Assembly (NCBI GenBank): GCA_022829145.1
Contig: CM040764.1
Span: 8,541,144 to 8,605,143 of the forward strand
DNA: 64,000 bases
From: Albula goreensis
Taxonomy: Eukaryota > Chordata > Actinopteri > Albuliformes > Albulidae
Reading direction: 5' to 3'
The notes under the pieces are model-generated. The model saw only the letters and a program-made list of their open reading frames with translations, was not told the origin of the DNA and searched no databases. Each line of letters begins with the position of its first letter. Within the stretch, counting starts at the first letter, position 1. Positions 52,140-64,000 of this stretch are shown in pieces. The position numbers were made by a program, and so were the translations under genes.

Positions 52140-52530
52140 TGCCCTACACACACACTGCTGCGTGGGCGTTAGTCTGCCGAAAAACAGAGTGGGCGAAAGA
52201 GGAGGGCAAACTATTCCATGGCCTGGGCATAAAAGGCATTTTCGCATCTGCCATATCCTTTTTGTTATAAAACGGGGTTTTAATTGAGGAATCTGGCACT
52301 GAGTGTCTCCGGCGATGGCACAGACAGAGATGGATGGAGCAGGTCAGCGGTTTCCGCGGGGACTGGAACCCCCAAAGCCTTATCTTTAGCCCTCGGTAGC
52401 CAATTGATTTGCTCCGGGCCATTACTCATCGCCCGGTCCTGACCCGTGGAGGTCCGCTCTTCCTCGGGCCGGGGGTCAACACGCGGTCCCGCTGCATGGA
52501 CACGTTTGTTAATAAAGATTGATAAAGCTA
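52140..52530. promoter_or_regulatory. GC-rich island, candidate regulatory element
   Basis: A sharply bounded island between AT-rich flanks. It has GGGGTTTTAATTGAGGAATC (52266), AAAGCCTTATCTTTAGCC (GATA-like, 52373), CCAATTGATTTGC (52400), GGGCCATTACTCATCGCCC (52417) and, at its right edge, TTAATAAAGATTGATAAAGC (52509). A 92-codon minus-strand frame crosses it without family signature. Motif density suggests a conserved element; conservation was not tested. Confidence 0.4.
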
Positions 52531-52539
52531 TACGCTGAG

Positions 52540-54340
52540 TATTTACATCAATGCCTTCCTGTGGTTAAGATGCACATGTAAGACAGGAGGTAGCAATTAA
52601 TTGCATATAATTCACTCCTTAGCATTTGACGTTTATGAAATCCATGCAGAAGATCTACCTCATGGTAACCTTGAAAGAAGAGGCTGTAGTTCATCATGAA
52701 AGTAGAAATGTCATAACGCACAATAAATCTTAATACATGCTGTCTGTAATGGTGTATTGCACATATTATAAACATGTATATATTTACGTAGGTTTTACAG
52801 AAAGTGTAATGCATGTGTACATATGCAATCATCAATCATAGTCATACATTCTGTTATGTTATTGGAGTTGAACAGTGTAAAAAGAAAGTAACCATCATGT
52901 TGAAAGTAATAGACTGAGAGAGAGACATCTGATGTTCAGTATTTATTTATAAACCATCATATCCTTTGCTTATGTCTGAAGGTAACAGTGACTGTGTCAC
53001 AGATGATATCACCATTATGTCTTGTTGTTACTACTATTATTTATCTTATGTTAATGTAATATTGTCACTTTTTTTAATTCCAGCCCCCCCCCACAAACTG
53101 AGAGTCCACTCTGGTGGAATGCAACTGTGTTGAAATCTTTGCTGGGGTGACCAGACTGAAGTGTGGAACATTCATCTCTGGTGGAGGGGTAAGTGAATTT
53201 AAAAAAGCATGCAGAAAAATGATGAAGTGGAGATGTTCTTGCCCTACATGCAGTTTTTCTGGTGATTTTGATTTCCAATTTGAAATGTTTTGATTTAAAC
53301 ACCAGGATCATAATAAAGCAAATGTGGTTTCAAATTAAATACAATAATTTATTTGTAAGGGACTGTTTCCATGGTTAAAATGAACAACAAAGTATATCCA
53401 ACTGAATAAAAATGTTCACAAATTGCAGTTTGAATAGTGCGCAGATAAGATGTGTGAAATAGAAGAAAAATGCTTTATCATAAGGATGGTATATGCTGAA
53501 GCAACAGTGCATCAAAATGGTTATCGGCAAAAACAGGGAAAGACCGGTTTGGAGGAGCGGCTAGCTATTCAGATCTAAATAAAACAAATAAACCTTTACA
53601 ACAATACAAGTCTTTAACAACACAATAACGAGAATCTCCCCCAATAGATTACAGCTACATTCTCTAGCGAGTACTCATATCAGACAAGGGCTTTGGAGGG
53701 ATGCATAGGTCTCCATTGGGACTGCCTTTTTAAGCATGAGGAAGACCAGCAGGGAGGAACCAAAAGGAGCCCAGGGGGAACATTATTCCTGTGGAGACCC
53801 ATTGGAAACAATGGCTCCTGGGTAATTGGAGTCAGGCAGGTGCACTGGCCGGACCGAATGGACCAGGAACAACACCGGGTCTTCTCCCGGGTTAGCTACC
53901 TTCATTACCACCTAAGTCTGTAAGAGCATTAGCTCTCGGCACATTAACCCCTGTGTAAAAGTCAGCAGGAACTACGTTCTGGGTTGGCCTGTCTGTTTTG
54001 TTAAAATTGTTAATTGTTGGATATTTGTAAAACTATGTATCTTTGTCCTGGTGATCTTTTCACTGTGCAATCCAAATAGATTTGCTTGGTGTTGATGCCT
54101 GAGGGCCTGGGGAAAAAGAGAGAAACACTGAAGGACTTTTTCAAAACATTTCTGTGCTCTGTATCCCCTACATTCGAAATCTGAGTATACTTCATACTTT
54201 ACAATATATATATACATTTTTTTCTTTTTTTGAAATTTGCTCATGCTTTTTTAACATTTTGTCTATTTTATGTTGCTTGGCAAGTATTTAAAAGAAATAT
54301 ATATCCTTAACGTTCATCCATCAAACAAATGGCGCTGGTG
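52540..54340. other. AT-rich intergenic stretch
   Basis: Mostly AT-rich. A short segment at 53084-53188 is framed by splice-like sites (see findings). A GC-richer patch at 53690-53900 (open frame of 76 codons) has no signature. No supportable gene. Confidence 0.5.
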
Positions 54341-54379
54341 GTGGTTGCAGTGAGAAAAGAGGCCCTCTCTACACTTTGT

Positions 54380-54650
54380 CAGTCCTGATCCCGGACCTCA
54401 GCTCTCTTTATTGACATCTGCTCGGTTACCGTTCCTGCTCCTTGTTTTGCTAATATGAGCCAGAAGATCTGCTTGCTCTCGCTATGTTCTCCTCAGAGCT
54501 GAAGCGAAATTAATTGTGTGCTAAGCTGAGCAGAATTAACGGATTGTGGTTAATACTCTTGGCCGGCACTGCTGATCTGCTGCCAGTTCTTATCCTCCTT
54601 GTTAAGGGCATCTTCTTATTGTAGATTGGGAGATGATTGCCGGTCCTAGT
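54380..54650. promoter_or_regulatory. Candidate regulatory island
   Basis: Contains CTTTATTGACATCTG (54406), TGCTAATATGAGCC (54448), GCGAAATTAATTGTGTGC (54505), GCAGAATTAACGGATTGTGG (54530) and TCTTATTGTAGATTGGG (54612). Homeodomain cores are dense and there is no coding frame. The downstream CT-rich run (54650-54770) is simple sequence. Confidence 0.35.
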
Positions 54651-54899
54651 AAGAAGAGTTTTTTTTTTCTTTCTCTTTTTCTTGTGCCTGGGCCCTCTTA
54701 TTCTCTATCTCTCTCTTTCTCTCCTTTGTCTGTCTTTTGTCTTTGTCTATCAGGGATTCCCCTCTGTTTTGTGTGCTGGCAAATGAGGTTTGCCCTCATT
54801 GTCCTTTTCATGCATTAACACAGCTGCACTCTTTAATTGTTACAATTCACTGGCCTAACCCCCCTTCCCCTGAACCTCCCTCCCTCCCCATTTTATTAC

Positions 54900-57130
54900 T
54901 AACACCCCAAACAAACAAAACTCAATCTGTTTTGACTTAGATACGACACAGAAACCAAATGCATTCCAGAACACTAAATCTTCCCATGAACTGTTTGAAA
55001 ATTATTATCATGACACTGCATCTTTATTATTAGCTTTTTAATAATGCTAAACAACAAAAAACTAATTTAAAATGGGTTTCAAGCCATATCCCTGTCCACT
55101 GTGCAATCCTTTAGCACAGTGTTCATGAACCATTTATCATTGTCAGAAAAAGGATTTTTTTTTCCAGGGCAATGACTCAACCCCAGTCTCGGTCAACACG
55201 CGCAACTGTATCTAAGCAGGCATGAGCATCGATAAAATGGACTCTGTTGACATTACCGTTGAGCTGGAGCTGACCAGCTATCGGTTCGACATGTGGCACG
55301 TCTGAGAAAGCTCCACGCTCTAAAAGAGTGTCATTCACTGGAGTTTGTTTGCTGTCGAGTTCCTTAAGCACCTTTATCTGGGCGCATAGCAACACCGCGG
55401 TTGCCTGTGCTTCATCTATCTGATCGCTGGATTGGTCCAAAGAGTGCTGAAGTGCCTGAGGAGTTTTTCGCAAATATTGACTCGTTATTTGGTCATGTAG
55501 AGGTATGCAGTTCTGTCACGAGCGCTGTGTTTGTCTTGGGAGGCTGGGAGGAGGGGAGGTTGGAGGTTGTCTTGTTCTGGACTGATTGTTGTTCTGGCAC
55601 AATTGCAGGACCTAATGCACAAAGGGAATACTTGCACCCAGCTGCCATTTTGTAACTTTGTTCATAATTCTAATAATCCATTTTAATGCCTTTAAACAGG
55701 TATACATGCCATGTAAATATGCCTCTGATTGCACTGGCAAGCTAAGATCAAGATCGCTTAGCTTGGTTAAGAAGTTACCACTTCCTCTTCTGTCTCTTCC
55801 TTCTACTGTAAGTAAGGCTACACTGAAATATTACAGAAAATATTCAATTCTTGAACTGAATTCACAAACCCTCTCAGAGTAGTGCTGATCTGGGGTCAGT
55901 TTTGTCAGTTTAGCTTACAATGGATAAGGCTGAGATGTGGGCAGAGGGAAACTGATCATAGATCAATAGCCCTGCTCTGAGATGACTTTTGAACACGGGA
56001 CCTGATCTTAAAAATGTCTCCATTACTACATTCTCTCATACTGCACAAAGTTCTTGCTGTCATTAAAATGAATGTTTTATCCTGGCTACTTTTCCTTCTC
56101 TTAGGCTTTCCGCTCTTTGGAAATGCAAAGATGTTTACTCACATTCAGCAATGAGAGCCATATTTCCATGTCCAAATGAACGTGTGGGGACCTCTTTCTT
56201 CCTGGTTTTAAAACTATTAAAACTCTTTCTTCTAGGTTTTTCCTAGATCTGACAAAACGTGGCTAGTCAGACAACTCTTCTGTCAGAAAGAAGCTGCTCT
56301 GATAGATTTGTTTTCTGGTGTAGGATTTAAATCCACTGATTCATGAGTTGGTACTGCTGTCTCTAACCACATAATGCTTTGCTACACTTCCAAATGCTCC
56401 TTTTGACATATGATCAAGTAGATTTTACGAGCTACGTGGGGTCTCTGGTTTTGCATATTTTCCAACACTCAATCATTTGCATGTCAATCATGGACAAACA
56501 AAACTCTTCAAACACCTGAAAAAACTCCAGCTTTTCTTACCTATTTGACTGCTTTGCTTGAAAATTATATCCAAACCGAATGTTCAGGAACTTTGATCAT
56601 TAAATACTAACCCAACCCTTGCTCCTCCACCCCAATTCAAAACTGGGACAGGATGTTCCAAGAGCTGTTAACTAGTAATCCCACTTTGTGATTGATATTT
56701 AGTGTGACATTATAACTTTCTCTGATCATTCACTTGACTTGTAATAATAATTATCATTGTCAGTGTACCTTTTTGAGAGGCTTGCAGTATATTTATGTAA
56801 TATCTTGCTCGTTGCTGTTTGTTTATTGATGTATGCACTCATCCCTTATCACTTCTGTACTAGCTTTTTACTGTAAAAGTCCCAGTTTCATTTCTTTTCT
56901 GTAAAAATGGATCACATACACGTACACACACATGCACGTACACACACACGCAAAGCTTTCTGTATGAACTCATGGCCTTAAACCATCTGTCTTTACAGGA
57001 TGTGCAGTCACAGCAAAGGCAAAACAAGGCTACATAAAAATGCAGACAGACAATTGTCCTTAACAGCTTGTTAATGATTTTATAGTCTCTCAGATGACAC
57101 CCTGCGAAATAAAGCTACAGGACACCTTCC
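54900..57130. other. Mostly AT-rich intergenic stretch
   Basis: Apart from the open frame at 55180-55515, no feature is supported. A CA/GTAC-rich simple stretch lies at 56918-56952. Confidence 0.5.
55180..55515 (-). other. Uninterrupted 112-codon minus-strand frame, uncertain coding remnant
   Basis: The frame is open from just after a TGA at 55516-55518 to the TGA at 55177-55179. The translation has balanced globular-protein composition, with segments such as ALQHSLDQSSDQIDEAQA and LLCAQIKVLKELD, and ends DTVARVDRDWG. It contains no methionine, so it could only be an internal exon, a fragment of a transposon protein or chance. No clear acceptor lies upstream. I recognise no family. It differs from the other frames in the window, which are repetitive or Pro/Arg-rich, so it deserves a search. 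Confidence 0.2.
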
Positions 57131-57139
57131 ATGACCCTA

Positions 57140-57510
57140 CATGGCTGTAAACATGTATTAACTAGATAACGGGCCTTGTTTAGGGGCATTTAGGAAAGAC
57201 AAAGCCTGCCCCCCCACACCCCTGTCACAAAGGGCCATGGAGGGGGGGGTCAGTCAAAGAAAAAGAGGGGGTTCTACTTTAGCTAATGAGATCGCTCATT
57301 GAGATGAAAAGGAGTGGGTCTTTAGGGAGAGATTGCTCTGCTGGATTGAGCTGATAGTGTTAGTGTATGGTGTGAGATGGGCGCTCTGAGCGATTGTGGA
57401 TCTCCATTGTGGGCATGCTAATTCACCTTGGGACAGTTGCGTTTCTGCTGGGTTTTACAGGGACCAGAGTCGTTACTTAAGTCACTCTCCTGGCAAGGCC
57501 TGTAAAGAGA
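57140..57510. promoter_or_regulatory. Candidate regulatory island
   Basis: Contains TTTAGCTAATGAGATCGCTC next to CATTGAGATGAAAAGG (57279-57314), C- and G-runs at 57209-57249, and CATGCTAATTCACC (57414). No coding frame is supported. Regulatory reading is inferred from composition. Confidence 0.3.
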
Positions 57511-57539
57511 GAGAGAGGGGGGTTCCTTTTTTTGTAAAG

Positions 57540-58730
57540 TGCATCTTAATTGCTGAAGTTTTTAGGTTACAAAGGAAATAGTAAGGCCGAAAACACCAGG
57601 AGCGACAAGTAGACTGAAAATGTCCTCCCGCTTCAAGTGGTACTTGCAGCACACTTTAAACTGTTCTTACTCTGTGTTTTGAGTTTTTTTTTTTTTTTGC
57701 AGAAAAGTGGACAACAGTGTCTGAAGTGACCATCACTTCCCAGTTCTGCTTTTGATGAGAATAAACACAAGACTTCAGAGAAGACTCATATCTCTGTTCC
57801 CTCAGTTGATTGAAATTGTCAAGCTTTCAAAATCATAATCAGCAATATTTTATTGCTATGCCCTTATGACATATCACCGCAATAATTTTTACTGATTAGA
57901 GAGATTGCAAGAACTGTTGCAGATGACTGATCATGGCCTGATATGATGGAGGACTATATCTTGAATGCATATCTTGCACATAAACGGTTATCATTTTCAC
58001 ATTTAGGTTGTACTTCTTTGTATGTCCAGTTCTTTGAATATTTAGTCAACTAGAGAAAAGAATAACCTTGAGATTATAAAACATGAAATGTACCACCAGA
58101 AATGCAAGCGAATGAGAGCATCTTCTAAGACAGGAGCTGTGGTGAAAGAATAAGGCCTGCTTTGTACTTTAATACAATTCATATGAATCCGCATGTCGAA
58201 GCATGCTGCCACATGGATGCTTCCGCAAAGCTGTTATCAATGTCACTTCCTTGTGACAACCCAAAACAAAAGAGGTAGAAAGTCCAAGAAATTTATATTT
58301 ACCTTTTTTCTCTCCATCTTAAGAGTGTTTTTGCTTTCAGCTGGATCAAAATAGTCACCATCCTCAAACTCTGAAAGTCTTTAATGTTGCAATTAATGAA
58401 AAGAGGCCAAAAATGATTAATGTTTTGTTGTCTGTGTTTTTAAGGGCTTGAATTTTTAAACATTCTTTTCACCTTTATTTTTTCTTTAATATTTATGCAA
58501 CATATTTAAAGCTTTTGTCATTACAATGATGATAGTTCAGTTTTTTAATAGGTGTAGTTCACTTCAACTTAAGAAGGCTGAACAGCTAGGCAGTGGTTAC
58601 ATGTCCTGGTTTCCTGTTGCTATGCTAAATAACTGTACTGTAAAGTAATGAAGCGCCTTACTCGAAGGTATCAAATAGACTTTTGATCATGCAAAATTCT
58701 GGCCACAAGCTAAGCTAAGACCCCTAAATC
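57540..58730. other. AT-rich intergenic stretch
   Basis: AT-rich with a poly-T run at 57686-57699. No gene, island or repeat is recognised. Confidence 0.55.
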
Positions 58731-58739
58731 ACTGTGCAA

Positions 58740-59290
58740 ACCTGTAACCCACACTGGCCTATGACCAGTGCAAGACCTTTCGGCCACACAGGGTCCCTCC
58801 TGATCAGGCTGAGCTTAGCGCGAAAGGCCTGACATTAGCATGCTAAAGGTGTCCTGTAGCACAGGGTTCAGAGGCTGGGTCGGAGGACGACCGCTGTTAA
58901 AGAGCACCCGTGCCTCTTGGGCTGGACAGTACTTTGCGTTTCGGATTAGCAGGGTGAGGGACACCCCTAATCTGCCCTCCCTCTTCCTCTGATCCCCACA
59001 GACCGGGGCTTCAGCCTGTTCCTCTTTCGAGTTGTGTTTGCTGCTCCTCTAATTACAGTCTTTTATCGCATTGTAACATGGCCGTCAAAGCCCAGCTTCA
59101 CCCTACTCGAGAGCCGGCAATCCCTCAAATCTGGTGGCCCAAACGGTGAAAGCATAAAAGACAGATGTGGCGTTGTGAGCTGGCTTGTTGTTGTTTGCTG
59201 TCCCCCCTCCCCTCCCCGGATTTCAAAAGAACTCCATCAATTCCACAATGAGCCCGTAACTGCGCATTGGCCACAGTGAAGACTGCGCAT
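58740..59290. promoter_or_regulatory. Large GC-rich island with an inverted homeodomain-type hairpin
   Basis: The island contains GACATTAGCATGCTAAAGG (near 58831, with an inverted TTAGCATGCTAA palindrome), the GATTAG...CTAATC hairpin at 58944-58972, and CTCCTCTAATTACAG (59043) next to TTTTATCGCATTGTAACATGG. Open frames across it are unremarkable. The number of palindromic homeodomain-like sites is notable for one island. An enhancer role is inferred. Confidence 0.45.
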
Positions 59291-59910
59291 CATGTGAGCA
59301 GTCTGTCTCTGGGCACGCTCTCAAAAATGCCTTACAAGGTTTGTTTGATGTGCTCTGAGGAGAAACTCGCTATTCTAAAATTCGCCATTTTTTTTGTTTT
59401 TTGTTTTTTCTTCACCCACCCAATTTGGCATCTGTTACCGACTCTGCCAGAGTGAAACACATTCAGCTTCAGTGCTATATTAGAACCATCAAAGCTTTTG
59501 TGTAATGGTCAGATAAGTTAGTCAGGGCTAACAAAAGGGATTTAAATTGAGCACACTTTCATCAACTATCAACAAATGCCACTTAACGGGAATTTTACAT
59601 CTATGGACGGCTGATTAGCATTTGAAAATGGATCAAAGCAAAGAGGTTGACAGTAACTGGGGACAAAAGCACCCAAAACTGGTGTGCACTTATTTTGCAG
59701 CCTCCCCAAAAGATTGCCTCATCTTGTTGCTTAAATTTAATGAACATGACAAGCTTTACCTGTTTTTTTAATATAATATATTCTCTCCTATATGCTGCTC
59801 TCTTCTTTTCCCTCAAGTGAGCTCAGAGACATCCGGTTGTTCCTTCTCCATATGTATGATTTATACTTTTATCATCTGTAGCTGATGGGATACAATGTGG
59901 ATTCATACGT

Positions 59911-59975
59911 TTACATGTGTTCACTTGGCAGATGTTTTCATCCAGAGTAACTTTCTAAATAGGATAAACAACAAA
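59911..59975 (-). repeat. SINE tail fragment, reverse orientation
   Basis: TTACATGTGTTCACTTGGCAG, then ATGTTTTCATCCAGAGTAAC, is the reverse complement of the conserved 3' region of widespread teleost SINEs (GTnGCTCTGGATnAnAGCGTCTGC-like). Only the tail is present. Confidence 0.65.
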
Positions 59976-59979
59976 ATTT

Positions 59980-62900
59980 TAAAGTCACTGTAATGAAATG
60001 CAGTCAGAACACAGCATTGTTACAAAGTGAAGCTGTAATAAAGAAGTGCCAGAAGGAAAGAGAGATGATAGTCGTTAACTTTCTCTCTTATACTGGTCTA
60101 GCTGAGATGTGTGGAGGCTTATCAGTGGTCATACTTAAAGAAAAACTGTACAACAATTTTTACGTCTTTTAGTTTTGTTTTCTGGCCCATCATCTGTGTG
60201 TGGAATGGAATCAGCGCACTTGCTTCATGAAGACAAAAATGAGCAAAAGAAACCCACAATGAGAACACGGTTTCCCCTTTTCTCCTGGTGGTTGCAGTTT
60301 TCTGGGTAAACGATTCCATATTTACAGTTTGGGTCAGATCTTCTGAGCGATTGGTGCTCTCAAAATACCAGACCTTGTGAAACCGGGAACTATCGTCCCT
60401 CCAACAGAACTCCACCGCACATGAGATAATAGGTGTCAAAACGGTTAAGCCGTCCATCTTTTGTCGGCAGCTTTCGTCTTACATCTGTCTGTGTATCTCC
60501 TGAGCGTCCATGATGGTGTCAAAATATGAAATATGGTTCATTTTTTGCCTGGCAATTCATTAGGTCCTGCCAGGGATTTAATTATGTGTTCATGGCACAT
60601 AGTTATAGCCCTGGCCTTACACAGGAATACGCTTGGGGAAGTCTGAGATGGCCCTTTGGGTTGGTCACAGATGAAATAAGGGAAGGTTTTTGTTGGCTGC
60701 GCCCAGTATTCATAATGCTAAGCTCTATTATGTGATTTTTAGGGGGGTAAGGGTATGTAAGATAAGGCCAAAGTTTTCATAAGGAGTTGCTTGAAAGGTA
60801 AAGGGGTAAATAGTTTATCAAGAGTGGCAGTTCCACCCTTTAACCTCAATTATGCATGTAAGGCAGTGTGAATGAAGATGGGGTTGCTGCCATATGGTTT
60901 AAAAACTACACATTTTGTTGATTGTCAAGCAGCACAGATTAAAAGTGAGAACAATCAATTAACAGCACCACTGATTTCTGCATATTGCTACTCTGTCATG
61001 CAAACCGTGCGAGACCAGAGGAAGACTGTCAACAGGCATTTGACAGTCTAAATCAGAGTCTTCAATTTCCTTTGTTTTTTTTTCTCAACTGTTTTAAATA
61101 AGCCAGTTTCAAAACCAGGAGCCTTTTTAGCCCAAAAGGAAACCAATTTAAACAACTATAACAAGATGTCTATTCAGTGGTCCTTTCTAATTAGTCATGT
61201 TTTTATATTGTAATACATTTAGAGGAAAAACAGCTTAAGCCTCGGCCTGTGTTTCTCATTACGTTTTGAAGGATGCTACAGATTGATCAGTAGCCTGGAG
61301 CACATGGTGGCTTAGATGTTTATTTTTCGTTGTTTAGTTTGCTTATTCAGATGGACCCCACACACAAAAACCAGGGACTCATTCCCACTGATGAGTTCTG
61401 CACCAAAGATTTCTTTTCTAGGCCACAAGCCTTTTTGTCATTATATATTTATTTGTGTTTACTTGATATGGACTGAGGCAAGGCCCACAGAACACTGTAA
61501 AATGGTGAATGTGATGCACTGTATCTCAACATGCTAACAATTACAGCATTTACAATGTTTGTCCCTTGATGTGTTTTGAAAAAAAGAAAAAACATCTGTA
61601 CTGGATTAGCTTGTAAAATATTAAAACATATCTGTAGAGATTTGGTGTTCCCAGAGCATAAAAATATAAAAAAACAAGAGGCCCAATTTTAAAGATGCAC
61701 TAGTTGAACTAAAATCAAACTTAGCTTGTACGTTTTTCAATAAGTGCCGAAATATGGTGATTCTTCAATTGTGCACTCGTACATAGGTCCTAACCATAGG
61801 CTGTAATCTGGAAGGACTTTGGTTAATTTACAGCCAGTGTATATTCCACAAAACCGTTAAAGGAGCAAAGGGTTCGTCAAGATAATGAAATTGTTTTGCT
61901 CTCTTTTTGCCATATATAGAAGTGTCTTTCACCAGTATTCACGTGAACTGGTCTGCCCCTGTGGGTGATAGTCGGACAGTTATTCTCCTGTTGATTGATT
62001 TATTTGCTGGAAAACTTGCCTGTGTACTAAAACTGTGTTCTGATACCCAGGCAAGTCTGTCACCATATGAACCTAATCTAAATCTACAGTAAACTACTGG
62101 TGTTGCAACATGCAGAGGGTCTACATCCATGTAACTGATTAAATATGTATTCTTGAGGACTATCTCAGGATTATAGGTTTATATACTATTTTGTTACTGA
62201 ACTTGTATTCCTGTCTGCATTACTCAACATTTTTAATAAGCCTTCATTTTTTGTTTCCTTTTCTTTCCACCAAGTATTCTGATGTTACTGGGCCATGATT
62301 TTGTTAAATCTGTTAGAACACATCAGTGCCAATCTACACCTCTTAACGACAATACAATCTGAAGCTCCGACCACAGAGCACAAGTGCAAAAAATGAAGGA
62401 TGGAAAAACCCCTGTGCGGCAGTCATTTTCTGCATTCGTACTTCTTCATAATATCAGTTGTTTCATCATTTATGTGATTCTTACCTCCATAAACATTTCT
62501 GGAACGATCATGCATTAATATTGATCATTCAGTCATTGCACCACCTCACCACAATCATCCACATCCTGTAAATCAGAAAGTCTTTGACTTGATTTTCAGA
62601 AAAGGAAATCTTGCAGCTCTTTTTATGAGTGTGTTGGGGTTTCATGAGACCCAAAATGGAACATGTGGGCATGCAATATTATATTGTATGTTTTACAAAC
62701 CTAATATCCTACGATAAGAATGTGATGTTGTCATTTTATACATTGACTTGACACAAATGTAGGAATTGTTAGGACTTGCATGGATATTTAACAAATGATG
62801 CTGTCTTTGTTACTCTGTTTTGAGCACCCGCGAGCCCAGGGTTGAATGCACTGTAGGTGCACAGGCTGGTGCTGTGTAGGGGTGTGTTGAATATTTAGCT

Positions 62901-63590
62901 ACATTAAAGGAAGTGGGTACCATAGAAAAGCGTGATCCAGGACCATAGAGTTTCCCACACTTCCCAGAGTAAAGCCTGGGCATTGTGGTGAGTTGGAGGG
63001 GATCACTGGAGGAGTGCCCAGAAATTTTTAAGGTGGATGGGGTTCACTCAAGGTAGCCTATAAATACACATGCTCACACATACACACACCACACACACAC
63101 ACTACCTTACCACATCCATGCTGTCAGCAGCAAGCTTGGTAATAGTTAGTATCGCAAATCAAGCTTCAGAACTTTCCAACAGTGAAGCACAACAATAAAA
63201 GTGATAATCATTTTATCTGCTATATGGTGGCTATAACAGTCTTTCTTAGCATGCTTTTCCATGTTAGGGCCAAAGGATCTGTTAGCTTGTCTCCAATAAA
63301 ATGTATAACACTCAAAGGAACTTAGGTTGTAATGTAAAGTCTGTTCTGATTGAATTGTATATGCCCTGAAAGTTCATTAGATTGAATCCCAGCCCGTGAG
63401 TGCCAGACCTTATTAAGGGAAACTCTCTTGCATACAGAACATTGCGCATACACATAGGGTTATAATGGAACATCTTGCTTGCTAAGTGAGCTTGTACTAA
63501 TCTTCCATTCCCAAATGGCACATTTCGTTGTTTTCATCAGTAAATCTCTTATCATACATGTTTTAAACGAGGTCTCACGCTAATTTCATG
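59980..63590. other. AT-rich intergenic stretch
   Basis: Mostly plain AT-rich sequence with an AC-rich simple repeat at 63073-63102. No exon supported. The small frames (such as 60122-60457 minus) have no family signature. Confidence 0.5.
63073..63102 (+). repeat. Imperfect (CA)n repeat
   Basis: CA units with ATACA and CCACA interruptions. Confidence 0.85.
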
Positions 63591-63896
63591 CTATATCATG
63601 TAAGCTCTAAATCCAGCAGATACACGGCTTGTACGCTATCAGTTACCCAGTTCAAAAGCCGAGGGCTGCCATGACACGAGACCGACGGTGACACTTTGGC
63701 CTCCGCTTTCCTCTGGCGCCATGCTCGACATCCCGTGACCTCATACGTCAGGCTAGTATTTCCAGGGCAGGAAAGGCAGCTAGTGTGGGCAGGGTAGCCA
63801 ACAAACATGCCCGTTAAAACCTAATTTCACGCGTTGATGCTGTGTGTGTCTTAAGCAATTATATAGACTTCCCCCTATTCCATGGTTTTCTAAGTG

Positions 63897-63919
63897 CGTG
63901 TGTGTGTGTGTGTGTGTGT
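63897..63919 (+). repeat. (TG)n microsatellite
   Basis: About 11 GT/TG units near the window end. Confidence 0.9.
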
Positions 63920-64000
63920 CCATGTAACCCCTTCATACCCTACCAAGGCCATAGGTTCTTATCTTTCTGTAGGGCGCATGATCAAAGGAAAACTAGGCCT

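Overview
The window reads as a teleost fish nuclear genome segment. The evidence is long (GT)n/(CA)n tracts, fish-type tRNA-derived SINE copies, small inverted-repeat elements, no bacterial-style gene packing, and splice-site and poly(A)-site architecture. I could not resolve the species. Almost all of the 64 kb is non-coding. None of the long open frames has a convincing protein family signature, and most are chance frames across GC-rich islands or dinucleotide repeats.

Layout: positions 1-8317 look like the 3' part of the last intron of a plus-strand gene. A very short terminal coding exon (8318-8382) encodes only 20 complete C-terminal codons, KVREIQEKLDAFIEALHKDK, before TAA. It is followed by a roughly 2-kb 3' UTR ending near 10390, with tandem AATAAA and ATTAAA signals at 10360-10375. 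I do not recognise the gene with confidence. From about 10.4 kb to the end there is no supportable gene: at least 53 kb of gene desert.

The intron and desert hold compact GC-richer islands set in AT-rich background. The islands are full of homeodomain-, GATA- and Hox/Cdx-like core motifs and resemble conserved non-coding regulatory elements around vertebrate developmental genes. That reading is an inference, because I could not align to other species. The strongest direct observation is that two islands occur as diverged duplicate pairs. Element A (5618-5828) pairs with B (14147-14341), and element C1 (11621-11784) pairs with C2 (28695-28892). Each pair shares several blocks in the same order, and the four lie in the order A-C1-B-C2. 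They look like an internal family of duplicated regulatory elements, possibly from one ancient local duplication that also spanned the terminal exon.

Other contents: a SINE with a 15-bp target-site duplication (48130-48355); further SINE fragments; a 143-bp MITE-like element (32842-32984) abutting a 43-bp tandem repeat; a 52-bp minisatellite (20542-20772); an unclassified repeat in two copies (38201-38294, 39272-39369); a CpG-dense island at 35490-35790; and many microsatellites. If the regulatory reading is right, the desert would be the downstream regulatory domain of the gene whose last exon is seen here, or of a neighbour beyond the window.
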